NCBI RefSeq assembly: GCF_025398155.2
Contig: NZ_CP104562.2
Span: forward strand, 5,828,001 to 5,892,000
DNA length: 64,000 bases
Source: Roseateles amylovorans
GTDB taxonomy: Bacteria; Pseudomonadota; Gammaproteobacteria; Burkholderiales; Burkholderiaceae_C
Reading direction: 5' to 3'
This document shows, piece after piece, positions 53,992 to 63,124 of this stretch (positions are counted from its first letter, which is position 1; each line of letters opens with the position of its first letter). The position numbers and the translations under genes are program-made. The notes beneath the pieces are model-generated. The model had not been told where the DNA came from, did no database searches, and worked only from the letters and a program-made list of their open reading frames with translations.

Positions 53992-54747
53992 ATGCCGCCT
54001 TCCCTGCCCGCCACGCCGCCCGCCGCCGTCACCGCCTCCAGCCGCAAGGCCCTGGTGCTGTTCTCCGGTGGCCAAGATTCCACCGCCTGTCTGGCCTGGG
54101 CGCTGGACCGCTTCGCCGAGGTCGAGACGCTGGGCTTCGACTACGGCCAACGCCATCGCATCGAGCTGGACTGCCGCCAGACGGTGCGCGCGGAGATCGC
54201 GGCCCGGTTCCCGCACTGGGCTCCGAAGCTCGGCGAGGACCATCTGCTGGACCTGAGCCTGCTGGGCCAGATCTCCGACACCGCGCTGACCCAGGAACGC
54301 GCGATCGAGCTGCAGGCCAACGGCCTGCCCAACACCTTCGTGCCGGGACGCAACCTGCTGTTCCTGACCTTCGCCGCCACGCTGGCCTACCGGCGCGGCG
54401 CCTCGGTGCTGGTCGGCGGCATGTGCGAGACCGATTTCTCCGGGTATCCGGACTGCCGCGACAACACCCTCAAGGCGCTGCAGGTGGCGCTGAGCCTGGG
54501 CCTGGACACGCCGATGACGGTGGAGACGCCGCTGATGTTCATCACCAAGGCCCAGACCTGGGCGATGACGCAGGCGCTGGGCGGCGACGCTTTGAACGAT
54601 CTGATCGTCGAGCACACCCACACCTGTTATCTCGGCGAGCGCACCACGCGCCACGACTGGGGCTGGGGTTGCGGCCACTGCCCGGCCTGCGAGCTGCGAG
54701 CACGCGGCTACCGCGAGTTCCGGCAGGCCGAGGCCGCGCATCCATGA
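53992..54747 (+). CDS. queC: 7-cyano-7-deazaguanine synthase
   Basis: 251 aa. ATP-dependent conversion of CDG to preQ0 in queuosine biosynthesis. PP-loop LVLFSGGQDSTACLAWAL, FDYGQRHRIEL, VPGRNLLFLTFAA, and the C-terminal zinc-binding cysteines (CYLGERTTRHDWGWGCGHC then CELR). ATG 53992 gives about 17 residues before the PP-loop strand. Its TGA overlaps the next ATG by four bases. Confidence 0.95.
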   Translation: MPPSLPATPPAAVTASSRKALVLFSGGQDSTACLAWALDRFAEVETLGFDYGQRHRIELDCRQTVRAEIAARFPHWAPKLGEDHLLDLSLLGQISDTALTQERAIELQANGLPNTFVPGRNLLFLTFAATLAYRRGASVLVGGMCETDFSGYPDCRDNTLKALQVALSLGLDTPMTVETPLMFITKAQTWAMTQALGGDALNDLIVEHTHTCYLGERTTRHDWGWGCGHCPACELRARGYREFRQAEAAHP

Positions 54748-55292
54748 GCGCGGGCTGGGAGCTCTGGCTGTGGGTGCTGGGCGCGCTGCTGCTGTTCTGG
54801 GGCATTGGCGCCTACAACCGGGTGATGCTGCTGCGCAATGAGATCGGCAAGGCCTTCGCGCAACTGGATGACGCCCTAACCCGACGCACCGAGCAAGGCG
54901 AAGCCTTGCTGCTGCTGCTGCGTGAACGGCTGCCGAGCGAGCAGGCCAGCCTGGACGCCCTGGCCACCGCCCAGGCGGAGGCCAAGACCACGGCGCAAGC
55001 GGTGCGGGTGCGCCCGTATGCGGCCGATCCGATCGCGCAATTGGCGGTGACCTCGGCCGTCCACGGCGCCGCGCTGACCCGCATGGTGTCGCTGGTGGAG
55101 CACCATTCGGAACTGGTTTCGGACGCGGCGGTGAGCACGGTGATCGACGAGCTCAAGCTGATCGACCGCCAACGCGCCTTCGCACGCCAGTTCTTCAACC
55201 AGGCGGTCCACAACTACAACGACGCGGTGCGTCAGTTCCCGACCCGGGTGCTGGTGAGCTTCTTCGGCTTCAGCGAATCCCGCAGCCTGTAA
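54744..55292 (+). CDS. LemA family-like membrane protein
   Basis: 182 aa. One N-terminal membrane helix (LWLWVLGALLLFWGIGAYN), then a helical bundle with LemA-type features: AYNRVMLLRNEIGKAFAQLD near the start and NQAVHNYNDAVRQFPTRVL with FFGFSE at the end. The middle is more diverged than in standard LemA. Function unknown. Translationally coupled to queC (ATGA overlap), although no pathway link is evident. Confidence 0.8.
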   Translation: MSAGWELWLWVLGALLLFWGIGAYNRVMLLRNEIGKAFAQLDDALTRRTEQGEALLLLLRERLPSEQASLDALATAQAEAKTTAQAVRVRPYAADPIAQLAVTSAVHGAALTRMVSLVEHHSELVSDAAVSTVIDELKLIDRQRAFARQFFNQAVHNYNDAVRQFPTRVLVSFFGFSESRSL

Positions 55293-55482
55293 CGCGACGG
55301 GCCGCCCGAGCGGACGCATGCGGTGCGCGCCTCGCGCGCCCGGTCGCCGACAGCGGGGGCCCACGATGGCGCGTTCCCAAGCCCGCTCCTACACTCATCG
55401 CCGTCGACCGTCGCGCAGCCTGCGGCGGTGGGTTTTGCAAGTTGGGCAAGGTGATGGCCTCGCACGGGGCCGGGAGCACAGC

Positions 55483-55875
55483 ATGGTCCGCGCGCGGTGG
55501 TGGTGGATGATCAGCCTCGTCCTGTCGAGCGCCGCCTTCGCGGCGTCGCCGGCCGGTGCGCCGCCGGCCGACGGCGCGGCACCGGACGCCGCGCAGGCGC
55601 TGCGGGTGAAGGCACTCGCGGCCACGTGCACCGCCTGCCATGGCACCGACGGACGCGCCGTCAGCGATCCCGCAGTGCCGGGGTTGGCGGGCCGATCGGC
55701 GGCCGATCTTGAGGCTCAGATCCTGGCCTACAAACGCGGGGAACGCCCGGGTACCGTGATGCCGCAGATCGCCAAGGGCTATGACGAGGCACAGATCCGC
55801 GCCATCGCCCGCTACTTCGCCGCGCAGTCGATGGCCACTGGCCGCTCGCCGTCGTCGCGAGGTGCACAGCCATGA
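55483..55875 (+). CDS. fccA: Cytochrome c subunit of flavocytochrome c (FccA-like)
   Basis: 130 aa. Signal peptide (RARWWWMISLVLSSAAFAA), then a class I cytochrome c with a single heme site CTACH and an axial Met in RPGTVMPQIAKG. ATG 55483 has GGGAG upstream. Its stop overlaps the flavoprotein gene by four bases, and the pair has the FccAB/SoxEF layout: electrons from sulfide oxidation pass from FAD to this heme in the periplasm. It is a monoheme type, as in several fccA genes. Confidence 0.82.
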   Translation: MVRARWWWMISLVLSSAAFAASPAGAPPADGAAPDAAQALRVKALAATCTACHGTDGRAVSDPAVPGLAGRSAADLEAQILAYKRGERPGTVMPQIAKGYDEAQIRAIARYFAAQSMATGRSPSSRGAQP

Positions 55876-57185
55876 TGCGCCGACGCGATTGGCTGGCCGG
55901 CACCGGTGCCACCGGCGCGGCGCTGGGTCTGTCATTGGGCATGGGAATGCCGCTGCCGGCGCGGGCGGCGCAGGGCCTGGCCCGCGCCCGCGTGATCGTG
56001 GTCGGCGGCGGCATTGGCGGCACCACGGCGGCCCGGTATTTGCGGATGTGGTCGGGCGGTCGGCTGGAGGTCGTCCTCATCGAGCCGCAGGCGGATTTCG
56101 TGTCCTGCCCGATGTCGAATCTGGTGCTCGGCGGCTTCCGCGCGCTGGACGATCTGCGGCGTCCGCTGGACAGCCTGCAGCGGCAGCACGGCGTGCAGCT
56201 CATTCGCGACCGGGTCCGGTCCATCGACACCCGACATCGCCTGGTGCTGCCGGCCCAGGGCGCGCCGCTGCGCTACGACCGGCTGGTGCTGTCGCCCGGC
56301 ATCGATCTGGATTGGGGCGCTGTTCGCGGCCTGGAAGCCGCTCACGACGAGGGCCGCGTGTTGCAGGCCTGGAAGGCGGGACCGGAAACGCTGGCCCTGC
56401 GGCGGCAGATCGAGGCCCTGCCGGACGGCGGTGTGCTGGCGATCACGATTCCGGAAGCGCCCTACCGTTGCCCGCCCGGACCTTACGAACGCGCCAGCGT
56501 GGTGGCGGCCTGGCTCAAGCGGCACCGCCCGCGGGCCAAGCTGCTGGTGTTCGATGCGAATCCGGACATCACCTCCAAGGCCGCGCTGTTCCGCAAGGTG
56601 TGGGCCGAGCAGTACGCCGGGCTGATTGAGTACCGGCCCCTGCACAAGGCCATCGCCGTGGATGCCGGACGGGACACGGAGGGCCGCAGCACGGTGCGCT
56701 TCGAGCTGCAGGAGCCCGAACGCGTGGACCTGCTGAACCTGCTGCCGCCGATGCGCGCCGGGTCGCTGGCGCGGGAGACGGGGCTGACCGGTGCGGCCGG
56801 CCGTTGGTGCGAGATCGACTACCAGACCTTCGCTGCGACCGCCGCGCCGGACATCCATGTCATCGGCGATGCGATCCAGGTGGCGCCGGCCATGCCCAAG
56901 AGCGGGCACATGGCGAATGCGCATGCCAAGGTGGCGGCCGCTGCGGTCATCGCTTCGCTGGCAGGGTGGGAGCCCGATCCGGCACCGATGCTCACCAACA
57001 CCTGCTACAGCCATGTCGACGGCGAACGGGTCATTCACGTGGCCAGCGTGCACCGCTATCTGGCGGGTGAGCGCACTTACCGCGCAGTGCCGGGATCGGG
57101 CGGCGTGTCAGACGCGCCCAACGCGCTCGAAGCCCGCTATGCGTGGCATTGGGCGCGCACGCTGTGGGCGGACATGCTGGGCTGA
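55872..57185 (+). CDS. fccB: Sulfide dehydrogenase flavoprotein (FccB/SoxF-like)
   Basis: 437 aa. Tat signal (MRRRDWLAGTGATGAALGL). FAD-binding Rossmann motif ARVIVVGGGIGGTTAARYL, a Cys in FVSCPMSNLVLGG (position of the FAD-linked Cys42 of FccB), the second segment PYRCPPGPYERASV with a redox Cys, and a C-terminal flavocytochrome domain with NTCYSHV. Probably oxidises sulfide to sulfur in the periplasm with FccA. The substrate is by family. No other sox genes are in the window. Confidence 0.85.
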   Translation: MMRRRDWLAGTGATGAALGLSLGMGMPLPARAAQGLARARVIVVGGGIGGTTAARYLRMWSGGRLEVVLIEPQADFVSCPMSNLVLGGFRALDDLRRPLDSLQRQHGVQLIRDRVRSIDTRHRLVLPAQGAPLRYDRLVLSPGIDLDWGAVRGLEAAHDEGRVLQAWKAGPETLALRRQIEALPDGGVLAITIPEAPYRCPPGPYERASVVAAWLKRHRPRAKLLVFDANPDITSKAALFRKVWAEQYAGLIEYRPLHKAIAVDAGRDTEGRSTVRFELQEPERVDLLNLLPPMRAGSLARETGLTGAAGRWCEIDYQTFAATAAPDIHVIGDAIQVAPAMPKSGHMANAHAKVAAAAVIASLAGWEPDPAPMLTNTCYSHVDGERVIHVASVHRYLAGERTYRAVPGSGGVSDAPNALEARYAWHWARTLWADMLG

Positions 57186-57212
57186 GTGAAGTCCCCGCGC
57201 AGGCCCGCGCAC

Positions 57213-57254
57213 GCGTTCACACGCTCATGCGCTCATGCGCTCATGCGCATTCGA
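57213..57254. repeat. 8-bp tandem repeat (GCTCATGC)
   Basis: Three exact octamers GCTCATGC (57223-57246), with diverged neighbours GCGTTCAC and GCATTCGA. It covers the 3' end of the BLUF gene (stop at 57241). Confidence 0.85.
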
Positions 57255-57663
57255 TCGCGCCGGAGCTGACCAGCTCGTCGAACAGCGCGGTGAGCATGGC
57301 GCCGCTCATGCGGTAGGGGTCGAGCTTCTGGGTTTCGCCGTACTTCAGCAGCAGCCCCGGATTGAGCCGGTGCAGATTCACCTGGCCCATCGACCAGCCT
57401 GCATAGCGCCGCTCGGAGATCTCCTGATAGGTGAGCAGGATGGGCGCGTCATGGCGGTTGTCCATGACGATGCGCTTGTAGCGCGCATTCACCGGATCCC
57501 GGCCGCCTTCGAGCACCTGGATGAAGACGCCGTCGTTGTACCAGAGCAGGCCGGTGATGCCCTCGGCCGGGTTGTGATCGCGGGAGCGGCGAAGGATGTC
57601 TTGCAGATCCTGGGGGCTCAGCTCGCGCGAGGCGCGGCTGGCGTAGACGAGACGGACAAGCAT
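57241..57663 (-). CDS. BLUF-domain blue-light sensor, stand-alone
   Basis: 140 aa. The BLUF flavin pocket is complete: the Tyr in RLVYASRAS, the Asn in HNPAEGITGLLWYN, Gln in VFIQVLEGG, and the Trp/Met segment GWSMGQV. The domain fills residues 1-95; the C-terminal 45 residues are helical, and there is no output domain, so it must act on a partner. Same strand and downstream of folE, 242 bp away, so not obviously co-transcribed. Its 3' end lies in a tandem repeat. Confidence 0.93.
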   Translation of the reverse strand: MLVRLVYASRASRELSPQDLQDILRRSRDHNPAEGITGLLWYNDGVFIQVLEGGRDPVNARYKRIVMDNRHDAPILLTYQEISERRYAGWSMGQVNLHRLNPGLLLKYGETQKLDPYRMSGAMLTALFDELVSSGAIECA

Positions 57664-57692
57664 GGCGATTCCTGGTTCGTTGAAGACAGTTC

Positions 57693-57804
57693 GGCAGATC
57701 AGGCAGATCAGGCAGATCAGGCGGTTCGGCAGTTCGGCAGATCAGGCGGTTCACCCCTGCGGCGGGTCTGCAGTTCGACGGTTCAGCGGCTCGACGGTTC
57801 AACC
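57693..57804. repeat. 9-bp and 8-bp tandem arrays between folE and BLUF gene
   Basis: GGCAGATCA three times, then GGCGGTTC, GGCAGTTC, GGCAGATCA, GGCGGTTCA (57693-57752). A second array at 57773-57804 has four octamers: GTTCGACG, GTTCAGCG, GCTCGACG, GTTCAACC. Non-coding. Confidence 0.88.
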
Positions 57805-57905
57805 ACGGTGCGGCCATCCCGCGCATCCCGCTTCAGTAGCAAGCTTCAAGCCCGCGGCACCGCACCGAACGGTCGGGCGCGGCCGGCGCCTCGCAGAACC
57901 GGGGG

Positions 57906-58619
57906 TCAGCCCTTGCGGATCAGCGACAGGAACTCCCGCCGCAGGTTGGGATCCTTCAGGAAGGCGCCGCGCATCACGCTGTTGATCATGGTGGATTCCA
58001 TGTCCTTCACGCCGCGCCAGTGCATGCAGAAGTGGTCCGCATCCATCACGATGGCCAGGCCGTCCGGTTGCACACGGGCCTGCAGCTCATTGGCCAGCAT
58101 GGTGACCGCTTCTTCCTGGATCTGCGGACGGCTCATGATCCAATCGGTCAGCCGGGCGTATTTCGACAGGCCGATCAAGTTGGAATGCTCATTGGGCAGC
58201 AACCCGATCCAGACCTTGCCAATGATCGGGCAGAGGTGGTGGGAGCAGGCGCTGCGCACGGTGATCGGGCCGACGATCATCAGTTCGTTGAGGCGCTCCA
58301 CATTCGGGAACTCGGTCACTGCCGGCGCGGCGGCATAACGTCCGGCAAACACCTCGCGCAGGAACATCTTGGCCACGCGCTTGGCGGTGTCCTGGGTGTT
58401 GTGGTCACCGTCGGTGTCGATCACCAGGGACTGCAGCACCTCCTGCATCTTGGCCTGGACTTCCTTTTGCAACTGATCGAGTTCGCCGGGTTCGAGGAAC
58501 TCGGAAATGTTGTCGTTGGCGTGATAGCGGCGCTGCGCCTGCACCAGGCGGTAGCGGATGCGCTCGGACGCCGGCAGCTCAGCCAGGGCGTCAGGGCTCA
58601 GGATGGGGGTGGCAGTCAT
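57906..58619 (-). CDS. folE: GTP cyclohydrolase I
   Basis: 237 aa. First step of tetrahydrofolate (and possibly queuosine precursor) synthesis. Zinc and active-site motifs: RSACSHHLCPIIGKVWIGLLP, with the second Cys in ADHFCMHWRGVKD. The start at 58619 (MTATPILSPDAL) is used; a start at 58730 would add 37 residues without homology. A GTP cyclohydrolase plus queC in one window could both feed preQ0 synthesis, though they are not in one operon. Confidence 0.95.
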   Translation of the reverse strand: MTATPILSPDALAELPASERIRYRLVQAQRRYHANDNISEFLEPGELDQLQKEVQAKMQEVLQSLVIDTDGDHNTQDTAKRVAKMFLREVFAGRYAAAPAVTEFPNVERLNELMIVGPITVRSACSHHLCPIIGKVWIGLLPNEHSNLIGLSKYARLTDWIMSRPQIQEEAVTMLANELQARVQPDGLAIVMDADHFCMHWRGVKDMESTMINSVMRGAFLKDPNLRREFLSLIRKG

Positions 58620-58768
58620 GGGTCGTGGGGGTCGGCGATCAAGCCTGCCCAGGTAGTGATGCCGCGGATCGGCGAAGGGTGAGGGGCGATTGTCAGCCCA
58701 ACCGGTGCTCCGTGCGAACCGTGGGCCCATTCGGAGCCACCCCGACCCCCGGCCCTTAAACTCCGCCG

Positions 58769-60160
58769 GTGTCTTCCGCCCCTGCCCCCGTTTCCGCTCC
58801 CCCGCTTCATCGTCTGCTGGCCCATGGGGCCGACGCCGTCCAGGCCGTCCGCGAGGGCCACTCGCTGACCGACTGGCTGGCCCGCTGTCCAGCCGAGGTG
58901 CGACCGGGTGTCCAGGCCCTGAGCTTCACCGTGCTGCGTCGCCTGGGCGCTGCCCAGGCCCTGCGCGCCCGGTTGGCGCCCAAGGCGCCGCCGGCGCGGG
59001 TCGATGCGCTGCTGGTCACTGCGCTGGCCCTGCTGTGGCCGGGCGAGACCGCCTACACCGAACATACCCTGGTCGACCAGGCGGTGGACGCCGCTCGCCA
59101 GCGCTCGCCCAAGAGCGCGGGCTTCGTGAATGCGGTGCTGCGGCGCTTCCTGCGGGAGCGCGAGGCCCTGGTGGCGACCGTGCTGCGCGAGGATCCGGTG
59201 GCGGCGCACAACCATCCGTTGTGGTGGCAGCAACGGCTGCGCCAGGACTGGCCCGACGACTGGCAGGCCTTGCTGGCCGCCAATCAGCGGCGTCCGCCGA
59301 TGACGCTGCGGATCAATCCGACCCACGGCGACCTGCCCGCTTACCTGGCCCGGCTGCGCGAGGTGGGCATCGAGGCGCGCCCGGCGGGTCCGCTCTGGCC
59401 GCAGGCCGCGGTACTGGACTCGCCGCGTCCGGTGCATGCGCTGCCGGGCTTCGATCAGGGCCATGCGTCGGTCCAGGATGCCTCGGCTCAACTCGCCGCG
59501 CCGCTGCTGCTGGGCGCGCTCACGCCGCAAGACCTGTCCCCGGGCGAGTCCTGGTCGATGTTGAGCCCGGGCGCCCGGGTACTGGATGCCTGTGCCGCGC
59601 CGGGTGGCAAGACCGCCCATCTGCAGGAATTGGCCGGCAACGGCCTCGATCTGCTGGCGTTGGATGCCGACAGCAAACGGCTGGAGCGCGTCAGCCAGAA
59701 CCTGCAGCGCCTGCAGCTGAACGGCCAGGTCCGCGCGGCCGATGCGCGCGACACGGCCAGTTGGTGGGACGGCCGCCCCTTCGACGCCATCTTGCTGGAC
59801 GCACCTTGCAGTGCATCCGGCATCGTGCGGCGGCATCCGGATGTGCGCTGGCTGCGCCGTGCCAGCGACATCCCCGCGCTGGCGGCCATCCAGTTGGCGC
59901 TGCTGGACGCCTTGTGGCCGCTGCTCAAGCCAGGCGGCCGGTTGCTGTACGCGACCTGCTCCGTCTTCAAGGCCGAGGGCCAAGATCAAATCGACGCGTT
60001 TTTGCAACGCCACGGGGACGCGCGTTCGCGTCTGTTCGCACAGGGCGCCGGGCATCTGCTGCCGCTCGCAGACAATGCCCTTCATTCCCCCCAACAAGGT
60101 GATGTAGGTGTGACCGACGGTTTCTACTACGCCTTGCTACAGAAGTCCCCGGCTGCGTGA
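58769..60160 (+). CDS. rsmB: 16S rRNA (cytosine-967-C5)-methyltransferase RsmB
   Basis: 463 aa with GTG start. The N-terminal NusB-like domain (about residues 15-140) is followed by a SAM-dependent methyltransferase: DACAAPGGKTAHLQEL (motif I), LDADSKRLER, the catalytic DAPCSASGIVRRHPD, and the second Cys in LYATCSVF. The GTG of the next gene overlaps its stop. It heads the conserved rsmB - DUF4390 - ntrYX cluster. Confidence 0.94.
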   Translation: MSSAPAPVSAPPLHRLLAHGADAVQAVREGHSLTDWLARCPAEVRPGVQALSFTVLRRLGAAQALRARLAPKAPPARVDALLVTALALLWPGETAYTEHTLVDQAVDAARQRSPKSAGFVNAVLRRFLREREALVATVLREDPVAAHNHPLWWQQRLRQDWPDDWQALLAANQRRPPMTLRINPTHGDLPAYLARLREVGIEARPAGPLWPQAAVLDSPRPVHALPGFDQGHASVQDASAQLAAPLLLGALTPQDLSPGESWSMLSPGARVLDACAAPGGKTAHLQELAGNGLDLLALDADSKRLERVSQNLQRLQLNGQVRAADARDTASWWDGRPFDAILLDAPCSASGIVRRHPDVRWLRRASDIPALAAIQLALLDALWPLLKPGGRLLYATCSVFKAEGQDQIDAFLQRHGDARSRLFAQGAGHLLPLADNALHSPQQGDVGVTDGFYYALLQKSPAA

Positions 60161-60774
60161 GTCGTCCCTCTTGTTCCGCATCGCTGCGTTCCTGGCTGCG
60201 TCGCCTGACCCTGGTCAGCGTGCTGCTGGCCCTGCACGGCTGGACGCTGGCCCAGGGCGTGACGCTGCAGCAGCTGACCGCAGAACGGGCTGAGGATGGC
60301 CTGGCCCTGAGCTTCAGCACCCGGTTCGATCTGCCGCGACAGGTCGAGGACGCGTTGCTCAAGGGCGTGGCGGTGTATTTCGTCGCCGAGATCCAGGTCT
60401 TGCGCAACCGCTGGTACTGGCGTGATGCCCGGGTGGCCCAGGCCACCCGCACCTGGCGGCTGACCTGGCAACCCCTGACCCGCCAATACCGGGTGAGCAC
60501 CGGGGGCCTGCACCAGAGCTATGACACGCTGGGCGAGGCCGTCGCCTCGCTGCGGGGCGTGTCCGGCTGGCGGGTGGCCGAGAGCAAGGACATCGAGGAC
60601 GACGGTCGTTACTACCTGGAGTTCAGCTACAAGCTGGACACCACCCAACTGCCGCGGCCGATGCAGATCGGCCTGGGCGCCAGCCAAGGCTGGACGCTGG
60701 CGGTCGACCGCAGCGTGACCCTCAACCTGGAGGCGCCGGCATCGACGCCTCCGCCGAACAAGCCGCAGCCCTGA
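60157..60774 (+). CDS. DUF4390 family exported protein
   Basis: 205 aa with GTG start overlapping the rsmB stop. Signal peptide or anchor (LRRLTLVSVLLALHGWTLA), then a beta-rich domain with FSTRFDLPRQVEDALLKGV and VAVYFVAEIQVLRNRWYW, the DUF4390 hallmark, and ending in a Pro-rich tail. Function unknown, but its place between rsmB and ntrY is conserved in betaproteobacteria. Confidence 0.88.
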   Translation: MSRPSCSASLRSWLRRLTLVSVLLALHGWTLAQGVTLQQLTAERAEDGLALSFSTRFDLPRQVEDALLKGVAVYFVAEIQVLRNRWYWRDARVAQATRTWRLTWQPLTRQYRVSTGGLHQSYDTLGEAVASLRGVSGWRVAESKDIEDDGRYYLEFSYKLDTTQLPRPMQIGLGASQGWTLAVDRSVTLNLEAPASTPPPNKPQP

Positions 60775-60868
60775 ATCTGTCCATTGATCGCTCCCTGCGC
60801 GGCCTGCCCCGTCCCTCCATGTGCCGATCGCTCCGCGTGAGCCACCCCGACCCGAAGGACCTTCATCC

Positions 60869-63118
60869 GTGACCAAGTCGACACGCCTGGCGTGGTTGAT
60901 TTCCGTGGCGGCGATCGCCGGCGCCAGCGGCATGCTGGCCTTTCTGCTGTCGATCAGCGCCACGGCTCAGCGCGGCTTCCTGGAGCGCCACTACCTGTGG
61001 CTGTTCTGGGTCAACGTGGCGGTCGCGACCGCGCTGGTGGTGGTCATCGGCGTGGCCGCGGCGCGTCTGGCGTTGCGGGTCAAGCGCGGACGTTTCGGCA
61101 GCAAGCTGCTGCTCAAGCTGGCGGGGATCTTCGCGTTTGTGGGCGTGGTGCCGGGTGTGCTGATCTACACGGTCTCCTACCAGTTCGTGAACCGCAGCAT
61201 CGAAAGCCTGTTCGATCAGCGCCTGGCCAGCGCGCTGGAGGCCGGCCTCGCGCTCGGACAGGACACGCTGGAGAACCTGCGCAGCGAACTCTCCGCCCGC
61301 ACCCGCAGCGCCGCCGAGCGCTGGGAAGACGGCGCGCTGTCGCCTCTGGCGCTGGAGCGGCTGCGCGACCAGCTGTCCGCCCGCACCGTGGCGCTGCTGG
61401 GCAGCAACGGCCAGGTCCTGCTTTCCGCCGGAGGTGAAACCACCGCCCTGCCGGAGCGGCCCGGCAGTTCGATGCTGAGCCAGGCGCGGATCAACGGGGT
61501 GTCCTCGCGGCTGGAAGGTCTGGAGGATGAGCAACTCGCGATCCAGGGCGAAGCCCGGATGCGCGCCGTGGCCCTGCTGCCCAGCAGTGCCCTGCAGCTG
61601 AGCAACAGCGACCGCTACCTGATGGTGGTCAAGCCCATCCCCGGCAAGGTGGTGAGCAATGCGCTGAATGTCTCGACGGCCAACCAGGAATACCTGCAAC
61701 GGTCGCTGCTGCGGGACGGCCTGCGGCGGATGTACCTGGGCACGCTGACCCTGGTGCTGATCCTGGCCGTGTTCGCCGCGCTGCTGCTGGCGGTGGCGCT
61801 GTCCAACCAACTGGTGCAGCCGCTGCTGCTGCTGGCCGACGGCATGCGCGAGGTGGCCTCGGGCGACCTGAAGGCCAAGGCGGTGTTCCGGTCGCGGGAC
61901 GAGCTGGGCGGGCTGACACGCTCCTTCGCCGACATGACCCAGCAGCTCGCCGACGCGCGCTCGCAGGTGGACCTGAGCGTGGCGCAGCTGGAAAGCGCCC
62001 GCACCCATTTGCAGACCATCCTGGACAACCTGACGGCGGGCGTGATCGTGTTCGATGGCGATCGGCACATCGAGACGGTCAACCCCGGCGCGACGCGGAT
62101 CCTGAAGCTGCCGCTGTCGGCCTATGTCGGGCGGGGCCTGGAGGAGGTGCCCGAGCTGACCGAGTTCGCACGGGCGATCTGGCACCGCTTCGAACTGCAA
62201 ACGCCGGAAGCGGGTGAGCGCGACCACTGGCAGGATTCCTTTGAACTGCAGCTGGGCGAGCAGAGCACCCTGACGCTGCTGGTGCGCGGCGCGGCGCTGC
62301 CGCTGGATGCCCGGCTGATGGTGTTCGACGACATCAGCGAGGTGGTCTCGGCGCAGCGCTCGGCCGCCTGGAGCGAAGTGGCAAGGCGCCTGGCCCATGA
62401 GATCAAGAACCCGCTGACGCCGATCCAGCTGTCGGCGGAGCGACTTCAATTCAAGCTGGAATCGAAGCTCGAGGGCACCGACCAGGCGATGCTGGTGCGT
62501 TCGGTGGGCACCATCGTCAACCAGGTGCAGGCAATGAAGCAGCTGGTCAACGAGTTCCGCGACTACGCCCGGCTGCCGGCGGCCAAGCTCGCGCCGCTCG
62601 ATCTGAACGAGTTGGTGGCCGAAGTGCTGACGCTGTATGCGCCGGCGCAGGAGGCCGGGCAACTGGTGGCGGAGCTGGCCGCCGAGCCGCCGGCCATCCT
62701 GGGCGATGCGCCGCAGCTGCGCCAGGTCATCCACAACCTGGTACAGAACGCCCTGGACGCGGTCAGCGACCTGCCTCAGGGTCGGGTCACGGTGCGGACC
62801 CAGAAGGCCTTCAACGACAACGGCGAACTGCGGGCGGTGCGCCTGGTCATCACCGACAACGGACACGGTTTTGCGGAAAAGGTGCTGAACCGGGCCTTCG
62901 AGCCCTATGTCACGACCAAGAGCAAAGGCACCGGCCTGGGCTTGGCCGTGGTGAAGAAAATTGCGGACGAACATGGTGCGCGCATTCGACTCATCAATCT
63001 TCATCCAGGTAGTGATACCGAACAGCCCGCGATAGGCGCGCAAGTTTCGTTATCATTTTCAAAACTCGCGACTGCACCGAGCCCTGCGCCAGCCGCGCCT
63101 CGGCCGCGTGAACAGTAG
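60869..63118 (+). CDS. ntrY: NtrY-like membrane sensor histidine kinase
   Basis: 749 aa, GTG start with GAAGGA upstream. Three N-terminal membrane helices (about residues 5-30, 40-65, 85-105), an extracytoplasmic region, TM4 (about 285-315), HAMP, a PAS domain (about 380-490; ILDNLTAGVIVFDGDRHIE), then HisKA with phospho-His in RRLAHEIKNPLTPIQLSAE, and HATPase (HNLVQNALDAVSD, ITDNGHGF, GTGLGLAVVKK). Matches NtrY of the nitrogen/redox-responsive NtrYX system. Six bases separate it from the response regulator gene. Confidence 0.92.
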   Translation: MTKSTRLAWLISVAAIAGASGMLAFLLSISATAQRGFLERHYLWLFWVNVAVATALVVVIGVAAARLALRVKRGRFGSKLLLKLAGIFAFVGVVPGVLIYTVSYQFVNRSIESLFDQRLASALEAGLALGQDTLENLRSELSARTRSAAERWEDGALSPLALERLRDQLSARTVALLGSNGQVLLSAGGETTALPERPGSSMLSQARINGVSSRLEGLEDEQLAIQGEARMRAVALLPSSALQLSNSDRYLMVVKPIPGKVVSNALNVSTANQEYLQRSLLRDGLRRMYLGTLTLVLILAVFAALLLAVALSNQLVQPLLLLADGMREVASGDLKAKAVFRSRDELGGLTRSFADMTQQLADARSQVDLSVAQLESARTHLQTILDNLTAGVIVFDGDRHIETVNPGATRILKLPLSAYVGRGLEEVPELTEFARAIWHRFELQTPEAGERDHWQDSFELQLGEQSTLTLLVRGAALPLDARLMVFDDISEVVSAQRSAAWSEVARRLAHEIKNPLTPIQLSAERLQFKLESKLEGTDQAMLVRSVGTIVNQVQAMKQLVNEFRDYARLPAAKLAPLDLNELVAEVLTLYAPAQEAGQLVAELAAEPPAILGDAPQLRQVIHNLVQNALDAVSDLPQGRVTVRTQKAFNDNGELRAVRLVITDNGHGFAEKVLNRAFEPYVTTKSKGTGLGLAVVKKIADEHGARIRLINLHPGSDTEQPAIGAQVSLSFSKLATAPSPAPAAPRPREQ

Positions 63119-63124
63119 GCATAC

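Noticed and set aside
53920..54741. Upstream extension of the DUF4139 gene through queC
   Set aside because: The start at 53919 has a strong RBS and a signal peptide directly after it; the extension is antisense to a clear queC.
57693..57804. CRISPR-like array
   Set aside because: Units are 8-9 bp with no spacers and no cas genes in the window; these are simple tandem repeats.
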